From: Rosa chinensis
Lineage: Eukaryota; Streptophyta; Magnoliopsida; Rosales; Rosaceae
Length of the DNA: 64,000 nucleotides
Direction of reading: 5' to 3'
Assembly: GCF_002994745.2 (NCBI RefSeq)
Contig: NW_020126847.1
Span: 62,001-126,000 of the forward strand
The notes beneath the pieces were generated by a model that saw nothing but the letters and a program-made list of their open reading frames with translations, was not told where the DNA came from and did no database searches. Shown here one piece after another: positions 10,561 through 21,396 of this stretch. The translations under genes were made by a program, and so were the position numbers. Each line of letters starts with the position of its first letter. Position 1 is the first letter of the stretch.

Positions 10561-11702
10561 TTGTGTTGAGGACTTGCAGTGTCTCTCGATTGCCTTTTAT
10601 ACCAGGATGGATTGACTCTCTCCCAGTTTAAGTTGGCAAAATTACGCGTTCTCCATAAGATGATCCGTGTTAATTGGCTGTGTTAATTGGCAAAAAAAAA
10701 AAAAAATCCTTTTCTCTCTGCTCCTCTGTCCAAAGTTCCAAACCTAAGGACTTTATCTTTTCAAAGGCCTTCTCCTCTTCGACGGACGACGATTTCCCAT
10801 CCACCATGACCAAACCCCACCGGTCCCTTTGGCTAATTTCTCTGGAGTTTCCCTCGATCCTTTCTCTAGCATGAGACTTTGTCTACAATATGGCGTGCCA
10901 AATCTGAGGAAGACTAATTTGTCTTGAAACTATCCAACTACATATGTTAGTGAATTCCCTAATAAAGTCAATCCATCTAAACTCACAATAATTGAATTTG
11001 ACAAGTTTGCCGAAAACACCTAAAACTCGAAAATGCAACAAATAATAATACTATGCCCTACAATTTAAAAACAATAATGCATGCTACATGATTCCAATTA
11101 ATTAATAGTTTGAGTTTGTCTTATGTCACTTGTAATCTTTTGTTCTTGTTGTTTCCTTTGCGACAACATGGTTGCCGTCGTCAAATTACGTACAAGCAAC
11201 GGCATAATTTTTTTTCGCAAATAGTAATGGTGACGCTCCCAACGACATCTATAACTTTATCGTTACTGTTGGTCTTCAAGATGGCATTGCTCCATGACAA
11301 CATAATTTCTATTTGTAGTAGGTAAATGGAGCTTATAATTATTTAATTTTGCGTATAAGTCTACTCATTATGGGTGAGAGATCATGATTGTATAAAGGAG
11401 GTTATGAGTTTAAGTCACAGTAAGCATTAATAAAATTTTATTCCACCTTGGATTCTTTAATGTGACAACTCTTTTCTTTCGAGTAAGGCTTCTTAGTTGT
11501 AGTTTGCGAGTCTTATCATTGTGTTTGTAATGATTAATTGCATCAATGAGCACAAAACTTCTTAAAATTTTCCCCACAAGTTGAGGGTACAAAAAATATT
11601 TCCCCATGAGATCATTAAACCCAAATTCATTTGAATCACAAGTTTACTCGTACTCAACCCTAACACGTTTTATCTCTCAGAAAGAAAACTCAAAACTCAA
11701 GA

Positions 11703-11740
<38 letters not shown>

Positions 11741-12021
11741 TGAAAACAATAATGACTTGTATTAGCCATAAAAATCTTGACCGTCAAAAAAAGAAATACA
11801 AAAGATCCTAACTTGCATAACAAAAATTTCTTGACCCTCAGGAAAAATACACATAAGCAATAAAAATGCACAAACCAAATTAAATGTGAAGTTTCACATA
11901 CAATTGATAAACAAATGTGGAGTAAATTTCTCTTGTACAAGCACATGATGGCCAGAAAATGCTCTGGTTCCCTCCAAAACCTAGCCGACACTGCTTAGGT
12001 TTTCTCTCATGGCGGCTACAA
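10561..12021. other. Unassigned spacer with a CT microsatellite
   Basis: No convincing coding region on either strand. It contains a poly(A) tract at about 10690 and a (CT)n run at 11708-11735. It ends at the left edge of the copia element at 12022. Confidence 0.45.
11708..11735. repeat. (CT)n microsatellite
   Basis: A near-perfect CT run of about 28 bp. Confidence 0.95.
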
Positions 12022-12549
12022 TGTTGGATTGTTAGGATTTAACAATCATTTAGTTTTTAACCACGTGGTGTGGTGTGTTGGTCGAGCGGCCTAATCTGGA
12101 ACCCCCAGGTCTAGCGTTCGATTCACAGCTCCATCTCGTGGCCAGCAGATTTGAGGGACCTTGGTTTGATGAAACACCAAAGGTTCATGCGTCTGCGGTG
12201 CAGTGATTAATCTGGCTCTGCTGGGATACATTGCATGGGTGTGTGTGTTGGTTCTATTGACGTCTTCCACTAAAAAAAAAAAACAGTCATTTAGTTTATA
12301 CTGTTTCTTGTTTTTCAAGTTTCGTTTATCTGTTTGTTAAATAAAGCCCTATTCCTTAGGGACTTGCAGATAGGGTTTAGACTCTTTCCTTTCAATTAGT
12401 CTCCACGTTATAGGCCGTGTAAAACGTGGTTGTTACTGCCTTTGTTTCCTTCATCTTGTAAGGCTATAAAGCCAACAGTCTGTTCTTGAATTGAATAAGA
12501 CACTCTCTCAGCAAATTGGTGTAGTGTGGTATTATTTATGTACTCAACA
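12022..12549 (+). repeat. 5' LTR of the truncated copia element
   Basis: Begins TGTTG (12022) and ends CAACA (12549), the short inverted repeat typical of LTR ends, immediately before the primer-binding site. It contains the SINE at 12057-12286, so the original LTR was about 290 bp. A TATA-like GCTATAAAGCC lies near 12464. Confidence 0.75.
12057..12286 (+). mobile_element. tRNA-derived SINE inside the copia LTR
   Basis: Polymerase III promoter elements are present: box A TGGTCGAGCGG at 12079-12089 and box B GTTCGATTC at 12116-12124, about 30 bp apart. The body of about 225 bp ends in an A tract (12272-12283). The element is flanked by a perfect 11-bp target duplication, TCATTTAGTTT, at 12046-12056 and 12287-12297, the hallmark of LINE-assisted retroposition. 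No tRNA fold continues past box B, so this is not a functional tRNA gene. Confidence 0.9.
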
Positions 12550-12551
12550 AT

Positions 12552-12564
12552 TGGTATCAGAGCC
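12552..12564 (+). other. Primer-binding site (initiator tRNA-Met type)
   Basis: TGGTATCAGAGCC two bases downstream of the 5' LTR. It is complementary to the 3' end of plant initiator methionyl tRNA, the usual copia primer. Confidence 0.85.
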
Positions 12565-12626
12565 CCATCACATGGGCCTGATTTGTGAGTGTGTGTGTGA
12601 GAGAAATAGTGAGTGAGTGAAGTAGA

Positions 12627-12875
12627 ATGGTGGAGAGCAGTAGTAGTGGTTTTGTGCAGCCGGTCATCCCCAGATTTGACGGTTATTATGACCACAGGGC
12701 GATGTTGATGGAGAATTTTCTCCGCTCCAAAGAATACTGGGGTCTCATTGAGAATGGGATCTTATCGGTGGCAGTAGGAACAGAGCCGACGGAGGCACAA
12801 CTCAAATCGATCCAGGAGCAGAGGTTAAAGGATTTAAAGGTAAAAAATTAACTTTTCCAAGCAATTGAGAGAGAT
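12627..12875 (+). pseudogene. Copia gag, N-terminal part
   Basis: Encodes MVESSSSGFVQPVIPRFDGY..., followed by a W..L..FLRSKEYWGLIE..-like block, as in the DUF4219/UBN2 gag region of plant copia elements (capsid-like protein). The frame ends in a stop at 12849-12851, but translation in the neighbouring frame continues LFQAIERD up to the nested insertion at 12876. It resumes after that insertion with ILETILNRDTT at about 16157. The two parts were one gag before the insertion. Confidence 0.8.
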
Positions 12876-13439
12876 TGTAATACCCCGAAAATTTAATTTA
12901 ATTTCCGATAACATTTTGGAAATGATTTCGTGATCATGAGCACGAGTACGAAGCTTGGAGGAGTTGTGAAATTAGTTCGAACGATTTTATTTTCGAAATC
13001 GAACGTTATTTAGAGGGTCTCAAAAAGTGACTCTTTATACGTTAAAAATTTGGGAAAACTTCCTTCATGAAAGTTGTAGAGCTCGTCGATACGATCTCAT
13101 GCATATGTGGAACGCAATATTCGGAGTTCGTATAAATAAGTTATGAATTTTTGAAATTTAGGAAATTTCTATAAATATCAAGAAATTTCGAATTTCTTCA
13201 TTAAGGACGAAAAATTATCTTTTTTGAAAAATAGCCCCCCCCCAGCCCCGATTCTCTCTCTCTGTTTTCCCCTCAGACCCGGTGGGTCGAGCTCGACCCG
13301 ACCCGGATTTTTCACCCCCCTCCGGCGACCTCCAGCCCAAGACCCTAGCACCACGGTGATCGCCGCCAGAGTGACCAGGATCGCTCACTTGTGTGGCGAC
13401 CCGCGTTCCGGATCGCACGTACCGAAACATGGTACATCA

Positions 13440-13925
13440 GCGATCCAGATCGTTAAACCTAGCGATCCAAACATCTCTGCCTTCTACGTCATATCAGCAA
13501 CTCAACATCTTTTTTTTTCGTCCTCTTCAAGGCGATGGGAAGCCTCTAGTCCTCGACAACCCAGTTTCTTCCTTATTCTCCTTGACAGCTCATTCCTTTT
13601 TCTGTTTTGTTCGGCAGAAATCTTTTTTGTTTTACTGGGTTTGCAACGGTGGAGCTCTCAACGAAGACCTCATATTTGTTTAGGTTAATTTTTTAATACT
13701 AGCAGCCTAGGCCCATTTATCTATGATTAAGGGTTTTGTTATACTAGATCCAGTTATTGAATATATGGATAAGGCAAAAAATTCTTTTTTTTTTTTTTTT
13801 TAATAGAAAAAATTAGTGTCTCTAATTTCATAAATTATTAAATATAATAATTTTAATATCCTAACGTACGGCACACCATAGACATAGCGTACCACGTACC
13901 CGTACCGCGTTCCCGTACCGAAACG
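13440..13925. other. Copy-specific insertion in LTR-like copy 1
   Basis: This stretch has no counterpart at the matching place in copy 2 (about 58700-58860). Both edges carry related phrases (GTACCGAAAC and GCGATCCAG, near 13419-13450 and 13914-13938), suggesting an insertion or local rearrangement. It includes a T18 tract near 13785. The type is not identified. Confidence 0.35.
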
Positions 13926-14631
13926 ACCTGCGATCCAGGTAATACTGATCGCCGCTCCAAGTCCGGCCTCCTTCGGGTGTCGCCTCACCCCGCCGCTGCC
14001 CCCAGACCCGGATCGAAGGAGCCCCAGCTCCGTGCGATCGGACCCGGCCGGAAAACTACTTTTCCGGCGTTGTATGGGCCGATCCTTTCCACCATTGTGA
14101 TCTCCTCCTTCCCCTGATCATCCCCATATCCTCCTTGCACGACGATTTTGAGTGTGGAGTGAAAGATCACGACGTCCCTGATTCAATCTGGAATCTGATC
14201 GGAGGGCCGAGATTAATCCAACTTCAAAGCTTGATCTAAGACGATCTAGGCCGAACTAGGCTTAGCTCCAAGTATGAAAGTTGATCACCCTTTCATTTTG
14301 AACAAGTTTGTAGTTGACGACTTTTGCATCGGAGGTGGTTGACCTGCGTTGACCGCCGTATGACCGCCGCTTGTAGCGGCGCTTCGGACCTTTTTTTGAG
14401 TTTTCATTATCTAGGCGATGATCTACGCATCCATACGAACGTTTTGATATATTACAAGGTTATGTTAGAAAAAGTTGATAAATAGTGGATTTATGTTTTT
14501 ACGTTACTATTTATGATTTTTGTAATTATCTTCGGTTTACGATTTACGGAGATCAGACCATCGGTTTTACTCCAAATTTTAATATGTTGATCGTATGACT
14601 ATTCCGATGACATTGTGAGGTCACGGGCGAA

Positions 14632-14860
14632 GATCCGACCGTTGGATCTTCGTATAATTGTGAAATAGTGATTCGGAAGGCGATTTGTGAGAATCCGACC
14701 GTCGGATTTTCATAAAATTTTGTGGAGATGTTCGTAAGGACGATTCAGGAAGATCCGACCGTTGGATCTTCGTGATAATTTTGGAGGATGATCCTAAGGG
14801 CGATCTGTGAGGACCCGACCGTTGGATCATCGTTAAATTTCGATCCGACCGTTGGATCGT
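14632..14860. repeat. Palindromic GATCCGACCGTTGGATC array (5 units)
   Basis: The imperfect palindrome GATCCGACCGTTGGATC (5-bp arms GATCC/GGATC) or close variants occur near 14632, 14692, 14752, 14812 and 14841, mostly 60 bp apart. The array also occurs in copy 2, so it is a conserved feature of this LTR-like family. Confidence 0.9.
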
Positions 14861-15348
14861 CGTTTAATTATGTTTTGGCGGACGATGGTGAATCGTTAAT
14901 TGAGCTGCTAAGAAGACGCAGCGGGATTAGAGGTGAGTAAACCTCACATGGTTCATATTACGAACCGAGTTCTTCTAATTATTTTATTTCCAGCAGTAAT
15001 TGTGTGAAATAATTATGGAATAAATATTTGTTTTAAATCACATGGACTTGATCAACTACGGTCCATAGGTAAGTAAAATGTTTTAATTATATAAAATGAA
15101 TTTCACGATTTTCTTGTGTGAACTATAGTTGGTATTAGTGGTCACTCCTGAGTGGGTGATTACGTGTATATATATAATTACGTGATTCTATACGAATTGG
15201 TGTGGCATTGAAGAGTGTGATTTATTGATGATTTATTTATATGGAATAAAATGTGAATTACCATATATATATGCGATGAATATGATTGATGAATTCTTGT
15301 TAATATTCATGATTTCATCGAAGAATGTTTTGAGTGAATATTGTATGG

Positions 15349-15560
15349 TTCTGAGGACAGATGTCCGAAGTTCGACGGTTAAGGATAACCGTAGTGTATG
15401 TGTTCTGAGGACGGGGATGTCCGAAGTTCGACGGTTAAGGATAACCGGAGTGGTTGTGTTCTGAGGACGGGGATGTCCGAAGTTCGACGATTAAGAATAA
15501 CCGAAGTATATTGTTCTGAGGGCCGAGAGCACAAAGTTCGAGGGTTATTAAGTTAACCTG
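15349..15560. repeat. 54-56-bp tandem repeat, four units
   Basis: TTCTGAGGAC or a close variant starts at 15349, 15403, 15459 and 15513. Each is followed by GTCCGAAGTTCGACGRTTAA or a decayed form. It is private to copy 1; copy 2 has different repeats in the same part of the element. Confidence 0.9.
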
Positions 15561-16133
15561 GGAATATATCGTTTACTTGCACCTAGGCCAAGGTGACTGT
15601 AGCGATATAGTTAGAGCTCTAACGTGTGGTCAAGATGGACTAGGGTTGTGTCATGTGGGGATTGAGTGTTTGTAGGACCCAAGTGGGGTGTTGTGATTTG
15701 AGGATTGTGATAATGTATTCCTCGTGATTTTCCCGTGAGTGGATTGATATATCTTTGCAGATATGTACTTGTTGATTGATTTGTGAGTTAAATGGTTGTA
15801 ATAAAATAAAATCAATCGTTTCTTCTTGTTTACTCACACGAGCTGTCAAAAGATTACCGGGTTTGGTGTTGTTGCAATCCCGGTACACTATTCAAATTGT
15901 GTAGCGGGAAATCCTGCAGGTCAGGAGAATCAGGGCAGTGATCGTGCGGATCAGAGTTTTATTTTGGTTTTGCAGTAATTGTAAATTGTGAGGTAAGTTA
16001 TGCTCAATTAGAGCCTTACCAATTTACTTTATACGAGTGCATTGTAAAATTTAACTCGAGGTGTGTATGATTGGAATTTGAGTGATTTGTTTGTGGTTGT
16101 TCTGAGAAAAGAAAAAGGAAAAATTCAGAACGT

Positions 16134-16889
16134 ATGTTGTTCAAAAATTCCAGGGACATCTTGGAAACAATCCTCAACAGGGACACGACCAAACATATCC
16201 GGGATTCAATGAAGCAAAAATTCCAGGGCTCAACCAAGGTTGAGAGCGCACAGCTGCAAGCTTTGCATAGAGATTTTGAGATTCTCCACATGAAGGAAAG
16301 AGAGACAGTGAATGCCTATTTCTCACGTACTCTAACCATAGCCAATAAAATGAAGGCTCATGGTGAAAGTATGCGTGAAACTGTCATTACTGAGAAGATC
16401 TTGAGATCAATGGTCTCAAAATTTGATTATGTGGTATGCTCAATTGAGGAATCTAATAACCTGGAGACAATGACTATTTATGAGCTACAGAGCAGCCTTC
16501 TCGTTCATGAACAGAGGATGAGAGGTCATGGAGAAGAAAAGCAGGCCCTAAAGATCACCTACGAAGATAAAGCAGGAAGAGGAAGAGGTAGAGGTGTATT
16601 CAGAGGAGGCCGAGGTAGAGGAAGGGGAAGACAACCTTTCAACAAGGCTGTTATCGAGTGTTTCAAGTGTCACAAGTTAGGACACTATCAGTATGAGTGT
16701 CCTGACTGGGAGAAAAAGGTCAACTATACTGAGTTAGATGAAGAAGAAGAGCTATTGTTAATGTCCTATGTTGAGCTCCATCAGGCTAAGAAGGAAGAAG
16801 TGTGGTTCCTCGACTCTGGTTGCAGCAATCATATGAGTAGGAGCAGGAGTGGTTCTTGGATTTGGATGAAGGTTTCCAGTAGACTATAA
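16134..16889 (+). pseudogene. Copia gag C-terminal part and protease start
   Basis: From about 16157 the frame continues gag (ILETILNRDTTKHIRDSMKQ...) through a Gly/Arg-rich stretch to a CCHC zinc knuckle, CFKCHKLGHYQYEC (about 16660-16701), which binds RNA. The protease active site follows as WFLDSGCSNHM (about 16803-16835), the plant copia form of D(S/T)G. The protease frame then fails at 16889 and resumes in another frame (IKLGNDTRMAVVGSGSVRLQ). The first bases, to 16154, belong to the nested element and are only fortuitously in frame. Confidence 0.85.
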
Positions 16890-17004
16890 AGCTCGGCAAT
16901 GACACCAGAATGGCTGTTGTGGGAAGTGGCAGCGTTCGTCTGCAAGTAAATGGACTTACTCAAGTAATATCAGATGTTTACTACATTCCTGAGCTTAAGA
17001 ACAA

Positions 17005-17960
17005 TTGTTGAGCGTAGGACAGCTTCAAGAAAAGGGCCTAGCTATTTTAATTCAACACGGAACATGCAAAGTATATCATCCTAGGAAAGGATTAATTATG
17101 CAGACAGATATGAGTGGAAATAGAATGTTTTTCTTGTTGGCTGCCATGGTACCAAAAGCTTCTACATGTTTTCAAACGGTGTCAGAGAATGAGTCTCATC
17201 TTTGGCACTGTCGATTTGGTCATGTGAGCTACAAAGGACTGAGGACGCTTTCTTATAAGAAGATGGTAAATGGGCTGCCTTCACTTAAGACTCCGAGAAA
17301 CTATGCACAGATTGCTTGATTGGCAAGCAGCACCGAGACTCCATGCCTAAGAAAATTCTATGGAAGGCAGCACACAAGCTCCAGCTTGTGCACGCAGATA
17401 TATGCGGACCCATCACACCAACATCAAACAGTAATAAGAGGTAGATCTTAAGTTTTATCGATGATTTCACTCGTAAAATTTGGATTTACTTCTTGCATGA
17501 GAAATCGGAGGCCTTTGCTATGTTTAGAAATTATAAAGCTTGTGTTGAAAAAGAAGTTGGTGCATATATTACTTGTTTGAGGACAGATAGGGGTGGTGAG
17601 TTCACCTCAAATGAGTTTGGAGAATTTTGAAGGCTCACGGCATAAGCAGACAGTTGACCGCAGCATGTACACCTCAGCAAAATGGAGTTGCTGAGAGGAA
17701 GAACAAAATGATAATGAATATGTGCGCTCTACGTTGACTGAGAAGCAGGTTCCTAAGATGTTTTGGCCCGAAGCTGTGAAATGGAGTGTGCATATCCTTA
17801 ATAGATGTCCAACCATGGCTGTGCCATACAAAACTCTAGAAGAGGCTTGGAGCTGTGTGAAACCAACAGTAGAATATTTTTCGAGTGTTCGGGTGTCTAG
17901 CTCATGCACATGTTCCAGACCAAAAAAGAAGCAAGTTGGATGACAAGAGCAAGAAGTGTG
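17005..17960 (+). pseudogene. Copia integrase region
   Basis: Starts with LSVGQLQEKGLAI. The pre-integrase HHCC zinc region is visible as LWHCRFGHVSYKGL (about 17200-17245) followed by a CxxC-like CLIGKQHRDS. The catalytic core appears in other frames as HADICGPITP (first Asp, about 17393) and CLRTDRGGEFTSNEF (second Asp, about 17578). The third acidic residue lies in a later block with QNGVAERKN (about 17679-17705). Several frameshifts and an internal stop make it inactive as read. Confidence 0.85.
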
Positions 17961-18289
17961 TTTTGTTAGGAGTAAGTGACGAGTCAAAGGCCTACAATTT
18001 GTATGATCCGACTTCTAAGATATTGGTCAGCAAGGATGTGGTTTTTGAAGAGCAAGAAGGTTGGGATTGGGGCAGAAGCAAAGAAGAGTGCAGGCTGGAT
18101 GTTTTAAAATGGGGAGATGAAGAAAATGGGAGTGATACCGAAGAGGAAGTAGAGAATGATGAAGAGGAAAATCATGGTGCTGATATAAGAAGCTCAAGTG
18201 TCAACTCAAGTGAAACCGGCTCACCTCCTAATGAGCCACATGAGAATGTTCCAGCAACTCCAGTTGAAGGAGGGTTATAAGAGCTTCGG

Positions 18290-19425
18290 TTTGGATGGTT
18301 GATTACGAGTTTGGTGAAGGTTTGTCAGAGGAAGTGGGCTTGAGTGCTATGATGATGGCAACCGAGGATGATCCACTTACATTCGAAGAAGCTGCGAAGA
18401 ACAAGAAGTGGAGAGATGCAATGATGGCAGAGATTGAGTCAATAGAAAAGAACAAGACGTGAGAGCTGACTGTTTTACCAAAAGGAGTGAAGCATATTGG
18501 AGTTAATGGGTTTTTAAGACCAAACTTAACGAGAATGGAGAGATAGACAAGTATAAAGCGAGGCTAGTGGCAAAAGGGAATGTACAGCAATACGGAGTTA
18601 ATTATACCGAAGTATTTGCTCTGGTGGCCAGACTTGACACCATTCGATTGATACTTGCTTTGGCGGCTCAACACAGTTGGGAGGTTTTTCAGTTGGATGT
18701 AAAGAGCATATTCCTTCACGGTGAGCTCAATGAAGAGGTCTTTGTGCAGTAGCTTTTGGGATATGAGAAGGAAGGTGAAGAAGACAAAGTCTACAAGCTA
18801 AGAAAGGCGTTATATGGCCTCAAGCAGGCACCGAGAGCATGGTACAGCAAGAGAGAGGCATATTTTGTCCGAGAAGGTTTCGAAAGGTATTTTTGTGAAC
18901 ACACACTGTTTACAAAGTCGAAGGAGGGAGGTAAACTTTTAATAGTAAGCGTTTATGTTGATGATTTGATATATAACGGGAATGACAGAAGCATGTGTGA
19001 TGAATTTAAGAATTCAATGATGTTGGAATTTGACATGTCGGATTTGGGGAGAATGAGGTATACTTCCTCGGAGTTGAGGTGATACAGAGTTCAAATGGGA
19101 TCTTTGTATGTCAAAGGAGGTACACTCGTGAAGTTTTAACAAGGTTTAGAATGGATAACAGCAATTCGGTGAGAAATCCTATAGTTCCAGGCATGAAGTT
19201 ATCAAAGGATGAAGCTGGAACCAAAGTAGATGCAACCTTGTTCAAGCAACTGGTTGGCAGCCTTATGTACTTAACTGCAACCCGACTAGACCTGATGTAT
19301 GGAGTAAGTCTCATTAGTAGATACATGTCTTGTCCAACTAAATATGATTGCCTTGCAGCAAAAAGGATACTAAGGTACTTGGGAGGTACAACTGAGCTAG
19401 GAATCATTTACAAAAATGGAGGTGT
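18290..19425 (+). pseudogene. Copia reverse transcriptase and partial RNase H
   Basis: Blocks in order: [20 protein letters not shown] and [20 protein letters not shown] (about 18604-18750, first catalytic Asp), VYKLRKALYGLKQAPRAWY (about 18790), the catalytic VYVDDLIYNG (about 18952; YVDD motif), and GSLMYLTATRLDLMYGVSLI (about 19258). The RNase H connection YLGGTTELGIIYKNGG ends near 19425. Frames change at 18750 and 19080 and stops interrupt the start. The RNase H catalytic core is missing. Confidence 0.9.
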
Positions 19426-20129
19426 GATGATATGTATTGAGAGCTTTGTCATTGGTAGTTTGGCTCAAAGTCTCTATCTTTTCTTTCAATGAGGTAAAAA
19501 AATTTACTTATTCTTGAAAAATCATAATAAAGAGATGTGATGATATGTATTGAGAGCTTATAAAGAAATTTGGTCGTTGTTCACAGACTCCAAAATTTTA
19601 AGTTACCGTTACAACAAAAATAGATCCATTTAGAATAGTTAATGTTTCTAGCCTATAAACAAACCTAAACATCACCTTTTTTTTTTTTTTATCTTGATCT
19701 TGAAACTTAGTTCTAAACTAAGTGGTGGTAAGAGAATGATTATTAGCAATAAGCTCCTTTGATTACATTACAAATTTACAATTCAGCATCCTTACCAAAT
19801 TTCTTTTCTATGTGTTATACTAGTGGAAGAGATGGCAGCAGTAAATCAGTAATAGACTTGTAAGGAGGAGAAATTGTGCTTTCTATTAAGTGAGCAGTGG
19901 CTGTTGCATTTTGTTATATCTGACTTCAAGTAAAAGCTAAAACTTTATCCTAATAGTGTAATGTATGTACTTGTTGTATTGTTGGTGCACTTATTGTTTT
20001 GTTAGCTTAATTTATCTTGAGTGCGATGGAGGAAATGTCTCTGTCAGTAACTAGTCCCATGGTTGTTGCTTTCATAGACCCAAACCCAACACTGTTGACT
20101 GAAACAGCCCCATAAACAGTCGGAAAACC
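19426..20129. other. Unassigned spacer with a short direct repeat
   Basis: TGTGATGATATGTATTGAGA (plus GCTT) occurs at about 19422 and again at about 19536, about 115 bp apart, with the first at the break-point of the copia element. Otherwise AT-rich and unrecognised. Confidence 0.5.
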
Positions 20130-21049
20130 TACTTTACCTAAAAGCAAACTAATGAAAAAGAAAATGTTTGGAGCTTTTATGAAAAGGTTGAAGTTGTTGA
20201 CAATAATGTTGTTGTGCAATATGCTAGATGTAGTGCTTGCGCTCAGTTATTAGTTCATGGAGGAAAGAATGGAACTAGCCATTTACGTAGGCATTGGGAG
20301 GGTCATATATATAAGTAGTTAATCGCTTGATATTTGGACTCAAATGCAATTAGGGTTGGATTCTAATGGGAATGTATTAAATTGGTCTTATAATAAGGAT
20401 TGTGATAGAAAGGAAGTTGTGGACTATGTCATCAGGGCTGAACAACCATTTACTTTTATAGAGAAACATGATTTTCAGGGAATAATTCAAAGAGTTTTTG
20501 CACCTCAATTTGTGGGATTATCAACTTCTACCTTTAAAAGAGATGTGATGAAGCTCTTTAATTATTGCAGAAAGAATTGAGTTGCTCAAAACTTTTCAAA
20601 GTTTTGAAGGAAACATCTGTTTGACTTCTAATTGTTGGTTATCGCGCCAAAAGATGGGATATGTGTAGGCTAGATTCGGTTCTAAACTGAGGCATTTTCT
20701 CGTCAACTGCCTACATAACCGACCCTCATCGGTAGCCAATTTTTCAAACTATTACTGTCTGATATAATCGGTATACTGACTAGTCGGTAACAGATATCTC
20801 AGTTTTCTATAGGTCGGTAACAGCATCGAAACCCAGAGAAGAAAGCTGATGAAAAAACAAGGATGATCGATCGATTTGTAAACACCCAATTGCTGTGGGA
20901 GTGATAGAGTGGCATCGAGAAGTGGGAGTGATTCGAGGTGGGTTGATGGGATTGAAGTGGAAACTGAGATTGTTCCTCTTGATAATGGAGGTAGAGATGG
21001 AGAGGGTTTGGATATCTAAGGAGGATTTGATGACACCGCTAGATAAGGA

Positions 21050-21132
21050 TTTGATGATGGTGATCGTGATCGTGATGTTGATATTATGATGATTGTGATC
21101 GTGATATTACGATGATGATGATGATGATGGTG
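21050..21132. repeat. GAT/GTGATC microsatellite
   Basis: Tandem GTGATCGTGAT units pass into (GAT)n with interruptions. Confidence 0.85.
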
Positions 21133-21344
21133 AAGTAGAAAAATAATAGAGGGAAGAAATAGAAGAAAGAAGAGGATGAAAGCTGGAAGAAAGAGCTAAG
21201 GACAAAATAGATGAAGACTTGAGAAGAGATGAGGATGAATCTGATGATTAATGAATCCTCTGTGTTTATTTTTTTTTTTTTAATTTAAATTTTATATGAA
21301 GGTATAAATATAAACTTTGTATATATTATAGCAAGAGCAACGCT

Positions 21345-21396
21345 TGGTCTGATGGTAAAGACTCGAGTTGCTTTCTAAAAGGTGAGAGGTTCGAAT
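21345..21396 (+). other. tRNA-like pol III promoter, SINE candidate
   Basis: Box A-like TGGTCTGATGG (21345-21355) and box B GGTTCGAAT (21388-21396) have tRNA-like spacing. The downstream sequence is not tRNA-like, and no clear poly(A) or target duplication was found. This suggests a decayed SINE of a different family from the one at 12057. Confidence 0.5.

Larger units (their letters stand above)
12876..16154 (+). mobile_element. 3.3-kb LTR-like element (family TGTAATACCCCG), copy 1, nested in copia gag
   Basis: It starts TGTAATACCCCGAAAA and is flanked by GAGAT (12871-12875) and GACAT (16155-16159), a 5-bp target duplication with one change. Joining the flanks restores the gag peptide AIERDILETIL, which fixes the boundaries. 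Its 3' end (TTCAAAAATTCCAGG) is a decayed version of copy 2's TTCAAAATTCGGGGGTGACA, with about 40 bp missing before it. No coding domain is recognised. TG start, short terminal inverted repeat and 5-bp duplication indicate a solo LTR or a non-autonomous LTR derivative. The match with copy 2 (58324-61484) runs through the length except for private repeats and an extra segment near 13440-13925. Confidence 0.8.
12022..19425 (+). mobile_element. Ty1/copia retrotransposon, 3'-truncated, with nested insertions
   Basis: The 5' LTR (12022-12549) is followed by a TGGTATCAGAGCC primer-binding site and then gag, protease, integrase, reverse transcriptase and the start of RNase H, in copia order. Many stops and frameshifts break the reading frame. 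The coding similarity stops abruptly near 19425 (IYKNGG..), and no 3' LTR or polypurine tract follows, so the 3' end is lost. Two elements sit inside it: a SINE in the 5' LTR and a 3.3-kb LTR-like element in gag. Confidence 0.85.

Noticed and set aside
12079..12124. Possible tRNA gene
   Set aside because: Boxes A and B are present, but no acceptor-stem pairing continues past box B, and the poly(A) tail with an 11-bp target duplication shows a SINE.
13215..13688. Open frames of 70-154 codons near the start of LTR-like copy 1
   Set aside because: They are not preserved in copy 2 and have low-complexity content, so they are probably chance.
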